64,000 bases of DNA from assembly GCA_038747545.1 (NCBI GenBank), contig JBCDJT010000005.1:1-64000 (forward strand). The letters are read 5' to 3'. Made by a program: the position numbers and the translations under genes. The notes under the pieces were generated by a model, which was not told where the DNA came from, ran no database searches, and worked only from the letters and a program-made list of their open reading frames with translations. This document shows positions 1 through 8,783 of this stretch, in pieces. Within the stretch, counting starts at the first letter, position 1, and each line of letters begins with the position of its first letter. This DNA comes from JBCCMF01 sp038747545 (GTDB taxonomy: Bacteria > Bacteroidota > Rhodothermia > Rhodothermales > JBCCMF01).

Positions 1-41
1 CCCGTGGCAACAAGAATACCGAGGCGGACTTGACGAGGCAT
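1..41 (-). CDS. MCE/MlaD-family protein, N-terminus only (partial)
   Basis: Only the first 13 codons lie in the window, read leftward from an ATG at 41. The start MPRQVRLGILVATG has the basic-then-hydrophobic N-terminus of MlaD/MCE proteins, which anchor in the inner membrane and bind lipid. It begins 64 bp downstream of the ATPase gene at 106-846 on the same strand, the usual order of ATPase then MCE protein in Mla-type lipid transport operons. The identification rests on this short stretch plus gene order, so the family call is an inference. Confidence 0.55.
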   Translation of the reverse strand, partial: MPRQVRLGILVAT

Positions 42-105
42 GCTGACGGCGACCTGAGCGTGAGGAACAAGCGGACGGCGTGATCGGAGTTAGTTGACCA
101 ACTCG

Positions 106-846
106 CTACGCGCCGACGAAGTTGCGGAGCACGGGCGAGGCCGAGGCTTGCAACTCATCCAGCGTGCCGCTCTCCAGGATCTGGCCTTGGTGCAAGTAGT
201 GCGCACGGTCGGTGATGATCTCAGCGCAGAGCAGGTCGTGCGTGATGGTGACCGATGTGATGCCGCGCTCGTCGCGCAGGCGGACGATGAGCTCGGAGAC
301 GGTCCGCACCGAGACCGGATCGAGCCCTGTCGTCGGCTCGTCGTAGAGCATGATGTCGGGCTGGAGGATGATGGAGCGCGCCAGCCCGATGCGCTTCTTC
401 TGCCCGCCCGAGAGCGACGCCGGGTACTGCTGCTTCGTGTTCGCGAGGTTCACCCACGTCAGCGTCTCGTCGATGCGGTCGGCGATCTCGGGCTCCTTGA
501 GGTCTGTGTGGCGCCTCAGCAAGAAGGCCATGTTCTCGTACACATCCATCGAGTCGAAGAGGGCGCCGCTTTGAAACAGGTAGCCGATGCGCAGCCGCAT
601 CTGGTCGAGGGCGTCCCCCTCCAACTGATCCATACGCTCGCCAAAGATCCAGACCTCGCCGTCGCTGGGCTGGAAAAGCTGGACGAGGTGTTTGATGAGC
701 ACGCTCTTGCCCGACCCCGAGCCGCCCATCACCACCGCTGACGTCCCTCGCTCCACCTCGATGTTCACCCCGCGCAAGACCTCCTTCGCGCCAAACGCCT
801 TGTGGAGGTTGCGAATAGCGATGACGGTCGACTCGGCTGGTGCCAT
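106..846 (-). CDS. mlaF: Mla-type ABC transporter ATP-binding protein
   Basis: ATPase of a lipid-trafficking ABC importer/exporter of the MlaFEDB type (retrograde phospholipid transport or similar), acting at the inner face of the inner membrane. 246 residues, normal for MlaF. Walker A GGSGSGKS at about residues 41-48, signature SGGQKKRIGLARS near 145, and Walker B ending LYDEPTTGLD near 167 are all intact; the FQSGALFDSMDVYEN stretch after the Q-loop is typical of MlaF. An in-frame start nine codons upstream exists (873), but MAPAES gives the normal N-terminus. The MCE-type gene at 1-41 follows downstream; the permease (MlaE) is not in the window. Confidence 0.88.
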   Translation of the reverse strand: MAPAESTVIAIRNLHKAFGAKEVLRGVNIEVERGTSAVVMGGSGSGKSVLIKHLVQLFQPSDGEVWIFGERMDQLEGDALDQMRLRIGYLFQSGALFDSMDVYENMAFLLRRHTDLKEPEIADRIDETLTWVNLANTKQQYPASLSGGQKKRIGLARSIILQPDIMLYDEPTTGLDPVSVRTVSELIVRLRDERGITSVTITHDLLCAEIITDRAHYLHQGQILESGTLDELQASASPVLRNFVGA

Positions 847-987
847 GGTGCGTCTGAGCGGGTGGAGGAGCATACCGTGCTAGTAAGCCCAGCCGAGAGG
901 CAGGTTCACACATCGGACGTTGAGTATAGGAAGCAATGTTGGTTTACAACCTGCGGAGCCAAGTCACATCACCAGAGGTGTCATCCA

Positions 988-1770
988 ATGTCACTGCGAC
1001 GCTACCTGAATCGTGTACTCCCTCTTCTCCTGCCCGCGTTTGTCCTGTATTGCCAGGCCGCCGTTGCGCAACCAACCGATGCTTATCGGCAGATGTTGGG
1101 CACTGACATCGGCGTGGTGCTGGAGCACAGCTATGCCTCGGGGACGTACTCTCAGAGCAGCAGCGTGGCCGCTTCCCGGATACGGGCCGCTGTGGACGCG
1201 TATCGGCTGCGCGCGACGGTCACCCTATACGATCGCTGGGTGGTGGAGTCTCGCCTGCTTGCGGGCCAGTCATCCTCCTTCAGCCTAGCTAACCTCAAGA
1301 GCCAATCCTTTCCACGGGAAGTCTCCCATCAGATCTTCGCCGTCGGTGCTGGCATGCGGTTCTCGGCACTCACCCGCGCCGAAGCCATGCATCCCTATTA
1401 CGGCAAGGCGGCCAAGCTGCTCGTCAGCTACAAAACGTTCGCCCAGACGGTCGAGGGACGGCAGACGCGGCAGCACGCCGTCGAGATTGGGTTGGAAGCG
1501 ATCACGCGCCCCATCCTCAAGCGCTTCACGTATGAAGGCGGGCTGTATGCCACGCCCTTTGCCCGTATGGAATCCCCTGACGGCGCACACCTCGCCCAGC
1601 AGTCTCGGTTCGCGTGGGGCTATTATGCAGGCCTGGGTATTGAACTCCATCAATTCGCCACGCTGGTCCTGGGTATTCAAAGCCGCGACCAACTGGCCTA
1701 CACGCTTGACGAGGATCGTGTCAGCGCAGCGTACCCGAGCTACATGATCACGTTGAAGTCGATGCTGTAA
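988..1770 (+). CDS. Secreted, probable outer-membrane protein of unknown function
   Basis: 260 residues. Residues 1-28 form a signal peptide (basic MSLRRYLNR, hydrophobic LLLPAFVLY core, cleavage around AVAQ-P). The mature part has alternating hydrophobic/polar strands with many aromatic residues, as in small beta-barrel outer-membrane proteins, but I recognise no specific family and the C-terminus (KSML) lacks the usual terminal aromatic residue. It is divergent from mlaF. Its reading frame stays open far upstream, so the start was chosen at the ATG preceding the signal peptide. No function is assigned. Confidence 0.7.
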   Translation: MSLRRYLNRVLPLLLPAFVLYCQAAVAQPTDAYRQMLGTDIGVVLEHSYASGTYSQSSSVAASRIRAAVDAYRLRATVTLYDRWVVESRLLAGQSSSFSLANLKSQSFPREVSHQIFAVGAGMRFSALTRAEAMHPYYGKAAKLLVSYKTFAQTVEGRQTRQHAVEIGLEAITRPILKRFTYEGGLYATPFARMESPDGAHLAQQSRFAWGYYAGLGIELHQFATLVLGIQSRDQLAYTLDEDRVSAAYPSYMITLKSML

Positions 1771-1874
1771 AGATCCTGATCAGCAGGGTGAATTCTCGGC
1801 GATCTGCTTGCGGGTAGCGCACAAGAGCCCGAACCTCCGGGCGCTGTGCCCGCTACCTGTCCCCCGCCCCCTGC

Positions 1875-2837
1875 ATGGACAACCTCGACATCCTGGCGTC
1901 CAACCTGCTCTCGCCCGTCATCTTGGCGTTTGCGCTGGGCGTGCTGGCCGCCGTCGTCCGCAGCGACCTCAAGCTGCCCCCTGCCCTCTACAACGCGCTC
2001 TCCATCTACCTGCTGCTGGCCATCGGCCTCAAGGGCGGCGTGGAGCTGAGCAAGACGCCGATGTCGGCATTCGTCGGCCCGGCGCTGCTGACGCTCGGCC
2101 TCGGCATCATCACCCCCATCATTGCCTACAACGTGCTGCGTCGATTGGGGCGGTTCGACCGCGTCAACGCGGCGGCGGTGGCGGCGCACTACGGCTCGGT
2201 CTCGGCGGTGACGTTCATTGTGGCGACAACGTTCGGGACGATGACCGGGCAGGCGCCGGAGGGCTTCATGCCCGCGCTCGTGGCCATCTTGGAGGTGCCG
2301 GCTATCGTAGTCGCGCTGATGATCGCGTTCACGCGGGGTGAGCGCGCAGGCTCCTGGAAAGAGGCGCTGCACGAGGTGCTGGCGGGCCGCAGCATCATCC
2401 TGCTCGCGGGCGGGTTGCTCATCGGCTGGGCGGCGGGGCCGGAGGGCTTTGCCCCGGTGGAGCCGTTCTTCGTGACGATGTTTCAGGGCGCGCTCGTGCT
2501 CTTCCTGATGGAGATGGGCATCGTAGCCGCCAGCCGCCTGCGCGACCTCAAGAAAGTGGGCGTCTTCCTCGTCGCCTTCGGCATCATCCTGCCGATCTTC
2601 CACGGCTTCCTGGCGGTATGGCTGGGTGGACTCGTGGGGCTCTCCATTGCTGGGAGTGCCGTGCTCGCCGCGATGGTGTCGAGCGCGTCGTACATCGCTG
2701 CGCCTGCCGCCGTGCGCATCGCCCTACCCGAAGCCAACCCGACGTTCTACCTCACCGCCTCGCTCGGCATTACCTTCCCCTTCAACGTCATCCTCGGCAT
2801 CCCGCTCTACTTCTGGATGGCCGAAACGCTCGCCTGA
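1875..2837 (+). CDS. sbtA: SbtA-family sodium-dependent bicarbonate transporter
   Basis: Predicted Na+-dependent HCO3- symporter of the inner membrane, 320 residues (slightly shorter than cyanobacterial SbtA). About ten hydrophobic helices, two inverted halves, and conserved SbtA stretches such as LLLAIGLKGGVELS near residue 46, AAHYGSVSAVTF near 104, and SASYIAAPAAVR near 270. The central cytosolic loop (about 155-175) is short. A PII-like SbtB gene follows 26 bp downstream, matching the conserved sbtA-sbtB pairing in which SbtB closes the transporter. No carboxysome or RuBisCO genes are in the window, so the bicarbonate probably feeds anaplerosis or pH homeostasis (inference). Confidence 0.88.
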   Translation: MDNLDILASNLLSPVILAFALGVLAAVVRSDLKLPPALYNALSIYLLLAIGLKGGVELSKTPMSAFVGPALLTLGLGIITPIIAYNVLRRLGRFDRVNAAAVAAHYGSVSAVTFIVATTFGTMTGQAPEGFMPALVAILEVPAIVVALMIAFTRGERAGSWKEALHEVLAGRSIILLAGGLLIGWAAGPEGFAPVEPFFVTMFQGALVLFLMEMGIVAASRLRDLKKVGVFLVAFGIILPIFHGFLAVWLGGLVGLSIAGSAVLAAMVSSASYIAAPAAVRIALPEANPTFYLTASLGITFPFNVILGIPLYFWMAETLA

Positions 2838-2863
2838 CCGCTCACTTAGCCCGACCTGCCGCC

Positions 2864-3166
2864 ATGCCTACCGTCCCGCTGAAAATCGTCACCATCGTGA
2901 CTGAGCGCATCCTCGAAGACCGGCTGCTGCGCATGCTAGAGCGTCTGGGCGCCCGCGGCTACACGCTGACCCAAGCGACGGGTCGCGGCTCACGCGGCGT
3001 GCGCGCCAGCGAATGGGAAGGCCCCGACACGCGCATCGAAACGCTCGTCAGCCCCGAAGTCGGCCAAGCCATCGTGGACGAGATCGCCGAGCGCTACTTC
3101 GAGCACTACGCCATCATCGTCTACATGCAAGACGCCGAAGTCGTGCGCGGCGACAAATACGTGTGA
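2864..3166 (+). CDS. sbtB: SbtB, PII-like regulator of SbtA
   Basis: 100-residue PII-superfamily protein that would form a trimer, bind adenine nucleotides (cAMP/ADP/ATP in studied SbtB) and gate SbtA. Beta-alpha-beta ferredoxin-like pattern: KIVTIVTE strand, EDRLLRMLERLGARGYTLT helix/strand, a short T-loop region GRGSRGVRASEWEG near residues 43-56, then IETLVSPEVGQAIVDEIAERYF. The C-terminus stops at RGDKYV, so the C-terminal redox-sensing CGPxGC R-loop known from cyanobacterial SbtB is absent. Co-directional with sbtA; convergent with the next gene. Confidence 0.85.
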   Translation: MPTVPLKIVTIVTERILEDRLLRMLERLGARGYTLTQATGRGSRGVRASEWEGPDTRIETLVSPEVGQAIVDEIAERYFEHYAIIVYMQDAEVVRGDKYV

Positions 3167-3181
3167 CAGCCCGCCTAAATA

Positions 3182-3847
3182 TTATAGAAACGCGCGGGGG
3201 CGGCGGCTGAGGAAGCTGTCGTGGAGCGTGTTGAAGACGGTGCGGACCTGGTCCTCGGCGACGTAGAAGTTGAACTCGGTGAACGTGGACGAGATGTCGA
3301 TCAGGTTGATGCGCTGGAAGTGGATCTGCTGCATCAGCGCGAAGAGCAACCCGGGCGTGTCCATGTAGCGCTCCGAGAAGCGGACACTGACGCATGCCAC
3401 GTGATTCGCCACATACTTTGGGGTAGCCAGCACGCGCTCGGCGAAGTGCTCGGCAAAGGCATCGTCGTAGAAGACGGTGATCTCGTAGGTGCTCTCGGTG
3501 AAGTGGAAGAAGCCGCCTTGCGCACGGAAGTGCTCGGCCACCCGCCCAATCTGCTGATGCACGCTCGGCTCCTTGAAGAACGTGGCGGTGGTAAGCCCAG
3601 AAGAGATGCCGACGTTGTCGATCTGGAAGCGCGTACGGTCGGGCACCTGCTCGGTGAGGTCACGCTGGATGCGAGAGAGCGCGGTCACGATGGCCGACGG
3701 GCGCACCGGCTTCTGCGTCCGCGCCTCCACCAGCGGGTGCAGGTAGTTGGCGAGCTGCGTCAGGTTGTAGAGGCGGTACGACAGCCCAAAGCGCAGGTGG
3801 TCGTTGGCGCTGAGGATCGGGCGGAGGGCGTCGGCGATGGTGGTCAT
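3182..3847 (-). CDS. ACT-domain regulatory-type protein
   Basis: 221 residues, cytosolic, no signal peptide. Residues about 1-70 look like a small helical domain (LANYLHPLVEAR, PSAIVTALSRIQRDL) of the kind found in stand-alone ACT proteins. The C-terminal half contains two beta-alpha-beta-like units, the last (about 160-210) with VSVRFSERYMDTPGLLFALM and INLIDISSTFTEFNFYVAED, which strongly resembles the ACT modules of aspartate kinase. No catalytic kinase domain is present. It is divergent from dapB, so a role in sensing an amino acid of the aspartate pathway is plausible but inferred. Ligand unknown. Confidence 0.65.
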   Translation of the reverse strand: MTTIADALRPILSANDHLRFGLSYRLYNLTQLANYLHPLVEARTQKPVRPSAIVTALSRIQRDLTEQVPDRTRFQIDNVGISSGLTTATFFKEPSVHQQIGRVAEHFRAQGGFFHFTESTYEITVFYDDAFAEHFAERVLATPKYVANHVACVSVRFSERYMDTPGLLFALMQQIHFQRINLIDISSTFTEFNFYVAEDQVRTVFNTLHDSFLSRRPRAFL

Positions 3848-3996
3848 CGTTTGAAATCAGGCGCGTAGTTTCATTTCAAACAAAATAATTCAATATCCAA
3901 CTTTAATCAGGAGAAAGTAGAAGCCGCGGTGCGCGAGTCGATAGTTTTGCGGCCGTTCATTGCCTGCTACAGGCATCACATGCATGGAGACAGCCA

Positions 3997-4737
3997 ATGG
4001 ATATCGTCATCGTAGGGTATGGGCGCATGGGCCAGATGGTCGACCACTGGGCCGAGGCGCACGGCTGCACGGTGACACAGCGAATTGACAGCCGCTCGGC
4101 GATGGAGTCGGCGACCTTTGCGGGAACGGAGGTCGCAATCGAGTTCACCCATGGGCAGATGGTTGTGGACAACATCCGTCTCCTCGCCGAGCGCGGTGTC
4201 AGCGTCGTCACCGGCACCACGGGCTGGCACGATCGCATCCCGGACGTGCAGGCGTTGGCTGCGGCGAATGACGTGGGGGTGCTGTGGTCGGCTAACTTCT
4301 CCATCGGCGTACAGCTGTTTTGGCGAGCGGTGGAACAGGTGACGCAGACCATGCAGTCGGCGGCGGACTACGACGTCTACGGCTACGAGGCGCATCATCG
4401 CTTCAAGGCCGATGCGCCTTCCGGTACCGCGCTGCACACCGCCGAGCGCGTGCTTCGGCATCTGCCCAGCAAGGACACGCTCGTCACGGATCTGCCCGAC
4501 CGTGCGCTACAGCCCAACGAACTGCACTGGGGCGTCCTTCGGGGCGGCCACGTGCCCGGCACACACGGCGTGGTGTTCGACAGTGCCGTGGATGCCATCG
4601 AGCTTAAACACATCGCCCGCTCCCGCGACGGCTTTGCCCGCGGCGCGCTGGACGCCGCCCGGTGGCTGCAAGGCCGCTCCGGCTGCTTCAGCATGGACGA
4701 CTTCATGACCGACACGTTCTTCAACGCGAAGAACTGA
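3997..4737 (+). CDS. dapB: 4-hydroxy-tetrahydrodipicolinate reductase
   Basis: Catalyses NAD(P)H-dependent reduction in the diaminopimelate/lysine pathway. 246 residues, in the DapB range. N-terminal Rossmann motif GYGRMGQM at residues 7-14; TGTTGW near 69; catalytic/substrate region EAHHRFKADAPSGTAL near 129-144, with the two His residues and the invariant Lys. C-terminal GTHGVVFDS and the HIARSRDGFARGAL helix are typical. A GGAG element lies 7-11 bases before the ATG. dapA follows after 27 bp, so the two form an operon for consecutive steps (dapA acts before dapB). Confidence 0.95.
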   Translation: MDIVIVGYGRMGQMVDHWAEAHGCTVTQRIDSRSAMESATFAGTEVAIEFTHGQMVVDNIRLLAERGVSVVTGTTGWHDRIPDVQALAAANDVGVLWSANFSIGVQLFWRAVEQVTQTMQSAADYDVYGYEAHHRFKADAPSGTALHTAERVLRHLPSKDTLVTDLPDRALQPNELHWGVLRGGHVPGTHGVVFDSAVDAIELKHIARSRDGFARGALDAARWLQGRSGCFSMDDFMTDTFFNAKN

Positions 4738-4764
4738 GGACCATTTCTCAACACAACTAAACCG

Positions 4765-5676
4765 ATGTCACAGGATACCTATGCCCTGTCGCTACAGGGC
4801 TGCCATACCGCTATCGTCACGCCGTTCACCACAGAGGGCGCCATCGACTACCCCGCGCTGGACCAGCTGCTCGACCGCCAACTCGATGCGCACATCGACG
4901 GCATCGTGCTACTCGGCACGACAGGCGAGAACCCTACTATCACCCGCGACGAGCGGACAGCCCTCATCAAACACGTGGTGCGCTACGTACACGGACGTGC
5001 CCTGGTCATCGTGGGCACGGGCTCCAGCAGCACTGCGGAAGCCCTTGAGCTGACGCAAGAAGCCGCTCGCCTCGGTGCCGACGCGGCGCTGGTGGCGGCT
5101 CCCGCCTACAACAAGCCGACGCAGTCCGGGCTGCGCGCCCACTTCCTGCACCTCGCCGAGCACGGCGGGCTGCCGCTCATGGTCTACAACGTGCCAGGGC
5201 GGACGGCGGTCAACATCGAGCCGGAAACGGTGGCGGCGCTGGCCCAACATCCGCAGATTGTAGCCGTGAAGGAGGCCAGTGGCTCGTTGGAGCAGATCGC
5301 CAGCATCATCGAGCAGGTACCCAGCGGCTTCGCCGTGCTCTCGGGCGACGATGCCATGACGCTGCCGCTCATCCAAGCGGGTGGCGTAGGCGTGGTCTCA
5401 GTGCTGGCCAACCTGTACCCGTGGCGCATGAACGACTTCGTACACGCCGCACTCGATGGCGATGTGCTGACGGCGCGTGCGGCGCACGACCGCCTGCTGC
5501 CGATGATGCACGCCTGCTTCATCCAGACGAACCCGCTGCCTATCAAGACGGCCCTGGCCGAGCGTGGCCTGATCGCCGAGGTGTTTCGCCTTCCGTTATG
5601 CGAGATGGACGCTGTGGAACGCCAAGAGCTGGTCGCATCTGTGCAGCGCTTCGACAACCAGTTGGTTGATGCCTAA
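4765..5676 (+). CDS. dapA: 4-hydroxy-tetrahydrodipicolinate synthase
   Basis: Condenses pyruvate with aspartate semialdehyde in diaminopimelate/lysine synthesis. 303-residue TIM barrel of the DHDPS/NAL family. GTTGENPTI near residues 51-59 (pyruvate carboxylate binding), catalytic Tyr in MVYNVPGRTAV near 138-148, Schiff-base Lys in VAVKEASGS near 168-176, and the GDD motif near 193. All key residues are present. Second gene of the dapB-dapA operon; its last four bases overlap the end of the convergent FNT channel gene. Confidence 0.95.
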   Translation: MSQDTYALSLQGCHTAIVTPFTTEGAIDYPALDQLLDRQLDAHIDGIVLLGTTGENPTITRDERTALIKHVVRYVHGRALVIVGTGSSSTAEALELTQEAARLGADAALVAAPAYNKPTQSGLRAHFLHLAEHGGLPLMVYNVPGRTAVNIEPETVAALAQHPQIVAVKEASGSLEQIASIIEQVPSGFAVLSGDDAMTLPLIQAGGVGVVSVLANLYPWRMNDFVHAALDGDVLTARAAHDRLLPMMHACFIQTNPLPIKTALAERGLIAEVFRLPLCEMDAVERQELVASVQRFDNQLVDA

Positions 5677-6644
5677 CGCTCCTTGTCGGCTTCGGCCTCG
5701 CGCTGCATGAGTGCGGCGGCGCTGCCGGGGACGAGGTCGGGGCGCCCCGGAGCGCTGCCGAACAGCCATTCGCGCCAGGAGAGGCGCAGGGCTTCCAGGT
5801 CGCGGTCGGGGAAGCGGGCTACCTGTGTCTGGGCGTAGTTGAGGATGGCCACGAGCAGCACGCCCCCCACCGTGTTGCCTAACACTACGGCCGTCAGGAA
5901 GTGCAGCAACTCGCCGATGGCGGCTTGGCCGTTGAACACCAGCATAAGCACCTCGCACGCGCCGATGATGCAGTGGAAGAGGTCGGCGGTGGGGATGAGG
6001 TACATGATGAGGAAGATGGCGAAGAGCCGCGTGATGGTCTCGCGGGCGGCATGGACAATCCATACCATGCTGGCCACAAGCCACCCCGCTACGAGGCCCT
6101 TCCAGAACAGCGTCTGCCAGCCATACTCCAGCGCGTGCTCGCCGAACTTGATGGCGGCCTCCATGGCTTCCGCTTCCATCACGCTCGTCTTGGTGAACAG
6201 CAGGGCCGCGATGGCCGCACCCGTCAGGTTCGCTGCGAGCACGATGCCCCACACGCGCAGCAGCAGCGGGATGCTGGCGATGCGCGTCATCACCAGCGTG
6301 ACGGGCGTGAGCGTGTTCTCGGTGAACAGCTGGTAGCGCCCGAGTACGATCAGCAGAAAGCCAATCGGGTAGAGCAGATTGCCGATCAGGATGGCGTCGT
6401 CCCCACCGCCCGCATGCGCTGTCATCGTGGCGCGGGCCAGGAGCGAGAGGCCGATGGACAGCCCTGCGGCGAGGCCGCTCAGGAACAGCAAGCGCCCGCT
6501 CCGCTGAAACTCCTCGTCGGCTGTGGCTACGATACGTCGGAAGATCTCGTCGGTGGAGAAGATATCGCGGACGGCGTGGCCAGCGGCGGGGGCGCCGCTC
6601 TCGGCTTGGTCAAGGACGTCGCGTAGCGTGTCGGGCTCACTCAT
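5673..6644 (-). CDS. Formate/nitrite transporter family channel
   Basis: 323 residues, six to seven hydrophobic segments between about residues 50 and 280, flanked by soluble N- and C-tails. Typical FNT features include GLAAGLSIGLSLLAR (first helix), LFTENTLTPVTL near 107-118, NLTGAAIAALL near 138, and GNTVGGVLLVAILNY near 255. The long charged N-terminus places it nearer the YfdC-like subgroup than FocA/NirC. Substrate (formate, nitrite, or another small anion) cannot be read from sequence. No partner enzyme (pyruvate-formate lyase, nitrite reductase) is adjacent. Confidence 0.85.
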   Translation of the reverse strand: MSEPDTLRDVLDQAESGAPAAGHAVRDIFSTDEIFRRIVATADEEFQRSGRLLFLSGLAAGLSIGLSLLARATMTAHAGGGDDAILIGNLLYPIGFLLIVLGRYQLFTENTLTPVTLVMTRIASIPLLLRVWGIVLAANLTGAAIAALLFTKTSVMEAEAMEAAIKFGEHALEYGWQTLFWKGLVAGWLVASMVWIVHAARETITRLFAIFLIMYLIPTADLFHCIIGACEVLMLVFNGQAAIGELLHFLTAVVLGNTVGGVLLVAILNYAQTQVARFPDRDLEALRLSWREWLFGSAPGRPDLVPGSAAALMQREAEADKER

Positions 6645-6707
6645 ACAGGGCGGTTTTGGACTCTAGTGTCCCTAACCAAACGTTTGGCAAAGCCCGCCGA
6701 GTTCCAC

Positions 6708-7904
6708 TCAGTTTGTAGGCATCGCGTAAAGCAGCCGGGCACCCGAGGGCAGGGTGAACCGCGTCTCGTCGCTGTCTACGTCGAGCGCTTGCCAGCCGCC
6801 GTCAGCGGTGGGGATGACCAGCGTGGTGTCGTCGATCCAGCCCCAGGTGGGGCCGTAGCTGGGGCCGAGCGTCTTGGTGTTACGGAAGACGCGGACGGCC
6901 TTCAGCCGCTCGCCACCCATCGTCCAGTCGTAGGCGATGTTCGTGCCCGAGGGCGACCACTGGGCGTGCGTGGTGCTGCCCGTGGTGGCATCCGGCGGGA
7001 TGACGTAGCCGATGCGGTCGCTCTCGATGTTGAGCAGCGCGATGTGGCGGCGCCCCTCTTCTTGCTGCGACTTCACGTCGAACAGCAGGTCGTCCCCGTC
7101 GGGCGACCACTGGAAGTTGCGCACGAGGTAGTCGTTGCTGTAGATGCGCTCGGCGTCGGAGCCGTCGAACCGAGCCACGAACGCCGACGAGTCCGGCACG
7201 TACTGGCGATTGGGGCGGTCGTAGGCGAGGTCGCGGAAGATGTAGGCCATGTGCTGCCCGTCGCCCGAGAAGGTGACGTGATGCAGCTTGCGGCGCGCCT
7301 GTGTGGAGCGCGTGGCGCAACCCTCGGTATCGACGCCGTAGAAGTTGCGGTCATCGCCCACGACGAGGCGGTCGGGCTGGGGCCACGCGGCGACCATCTT
7401 GGAGGCGCTGCAGCCCACATCGGCGATGCTGCCGCCCACCTGCGCGATCAGCACGTTGCCGTCGGTCATGTTGCCCTCGGCATCCGGCACGTACCAGCCG
7501 AAGGCCAGGGCGCGGCTGTCGTTGGCCCAGTCCATCGTGTAGACGGTGTTATGAGGGGCGGCGTACAGGTTGCGGATGGCGCCGTTGCGCACATCGACCC
7601 ACGCCAGCCGCGCCGAGTCTTGCGCCACATACGCGAACGCCACGTGCTGCCCATCAGGCGCCACCGCCTCCACCCCACCCGGGCGGACGCCCAGCATCAG
7701 CGGGCGCTTGTCATCGGCCTCCTCACGGTACAGCCCGCTGCCGTCGAAGTAGAGCCGCATGAACGCCGGACCCACAGGCGCTTCGACCACAGGCTCCACC
7801 GTCGGCTCGGGTTCGGGCGCGGTGACTTCGGCAGTGGAACTACAGCCCGCGACGATCAGCAGGGCGAGCACGGTGAGCAGCTGTGTGGAACGCGTCAGGC
7901 GCAT
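6708..7904 (-). CDS. Lipoprotein with TolB/WD40-like beta-propeller repeats
   Basis: 398 residues. Lipobox LLIVAGC at about residues 14-20, followed by a Glu/Pro/Val-rich linker to about residue 45. The rest consists of repeated strands with S-G-D/P-D-G and W-S-P-S/D-G turns (VAPDGQHVAF, FSGDGQHMAY, WSPDGDDLLF, WSPSGTNIAY), the pattern of PD40/TolB-type propellers. Membrane-anchored, periplasmic or surface-exposed. A frame-open region extends upstream to 8153 but the signal peptide fixes the start at 7904. Function unknown; propellers of this kind often bind peptides or polysaccharide. Confidence 0.75.
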   Translation of the reverse strand: MRLTRSTQLLTVLALLIVAGCSSTAEVTAPEPEPTVEPVVEAPVGPAFMRLYFDGSGLYREEADDKRPLMLGVRPGGVEAVAPDGQHVAFAYVAQDSARLAWVDVRNGAIRNLYAAPHNTVYTMDWANDSRALAFGWYVPDAEGNMTDGNVLIAQVGGSIADVGCSASKMVAAWPQPDRLVVGDDRNFYGVDTEGCATRSTQARRKLHHVTFSGDGQHMAYIFRDLAYDRPNRQYVPDSSAFVARFDGSDAERIYSNDYLVRNFQWSPDGDDLLFDVKSQQEEGRRHIALLNIESDRIGYVIPPDATTGSTTHAQWSPSGTNIAYDWTMGGERLKAVRVFRNTKTLGPSYGPTWGWIDDTTLVIPTADGGWQALDVDSDETRFTLPSGARLLYAMPTN

Positions 7905-8085
7905 GGCATCCGTATATGAGTCGACAGAACACGCTGAACATAGGCGCTCCCCGCTTGCGACACTGCGGAAAACGGGTGGATTGTGTGTGCGTGAGTGTGT
8001 GATCACGTTGTCGCGTGCGCGCGTCCCCACTTCTCTTGGGCCTTGCAGATCATGACGCGCCGACGCATCGACGCGCTCACGCGCT

Positions 8086-8637
8086 CTAACGCGCCGGGTC
8101 GTACAGCATGCCGGTGCAGAGGCAGTTGACGCGGCGGGTGCGGGTGAGGACATCGAAGAAAGCGCACGTTTGGCAGCCTGCCCAGAAGGCGTCGTCGCTC
8201 GTGAGCTCGGCGAAGGCGACGGGGCGATAGCCGAGGTCGCTGTTGATGCTCATGACGGCGGGGCTGGTCGTGAGGCCGAACACCTTGGCGTCGGGGTACT
8301 TGGTGCGCGACAGCTCGAACGCGCAGGCCTTGATGCGCTTGGCCAGACCGTGGCCGCGAAAGTCCGGCGAGACGATCAGGCCGGAGTTGGCGATATACCG
8401 TCCATGCTCCCACGTCTCGACGTAGCAAAACCCGGCGGCCTCATCGCTGGGACCAATGGCGATGACCGCGTTGCCCGCCTGCATCTTCTCGGCGATGTAC
8501 TTGGCCGTCCGCCGCGCCAGCCCGGTGTTGGGGTCCTGCGCCGCCGCCTCGATCAGCGCCGCCAACGCAGGCGCATGCTCCACATGCTCAGCCGTGGCAA
8601 AGACCACACGCACAGGCGATAACGACGGATTGGGCAC
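8086..8637 (-). CDS. GNAT acetyltransferase of the Bacteroidota arginine-biosynthesis type
   Basis: 183 residues. Acetyl-CoA loop RGHGLAKRIK near residues 95-104 and the preceding strand YIANSGLIVSPDF. The C-terminal part has a Cys-rich segment (CQTC, then VNCLCTGMLYDP) that I recognise from the acetyltransferase found beside argG/argC/argD in Bacteroidota arginine operons, where it is thought to make N-acetylglutamate or a related acetylated intermediate. Here no other arg gene is adjacent; the neighbour across the divergent promoter is a DAHP synthase. Reaction inferred from family context, not from catalytic residues. Confidence 0.75.
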   Translation of the reverse strand: MPNPSLSPVRVVFATAEHVEHAPALAALIEAAAQDPNTGLARRTAKYIAEKMQAGNAVIAIGPSDEAAGFCYVETWEHGRYIANSGLIVSPDFRGHGLAKRIKACAFELSRTKYPDAKVFGLTTSPAVMSINSDLGYRPVAFAELTSDDAFWAGCQTCAFFDVLTRTRRVNCLCTGMLYDPAR

Positions 8638-8783
8638 AGCAAAAGAGGGAGACCGGTTGGAAAAACGCCCAATATACGGCTGCGGTGGTGCCGTACGGTC
8701 GTCGGAATTTTCACTGACTGTTTCAGAAGGACGCTGTAGTTTCAGGCCCCGTTCCCTACCGCATCATACCGACCGCCGCTGCC

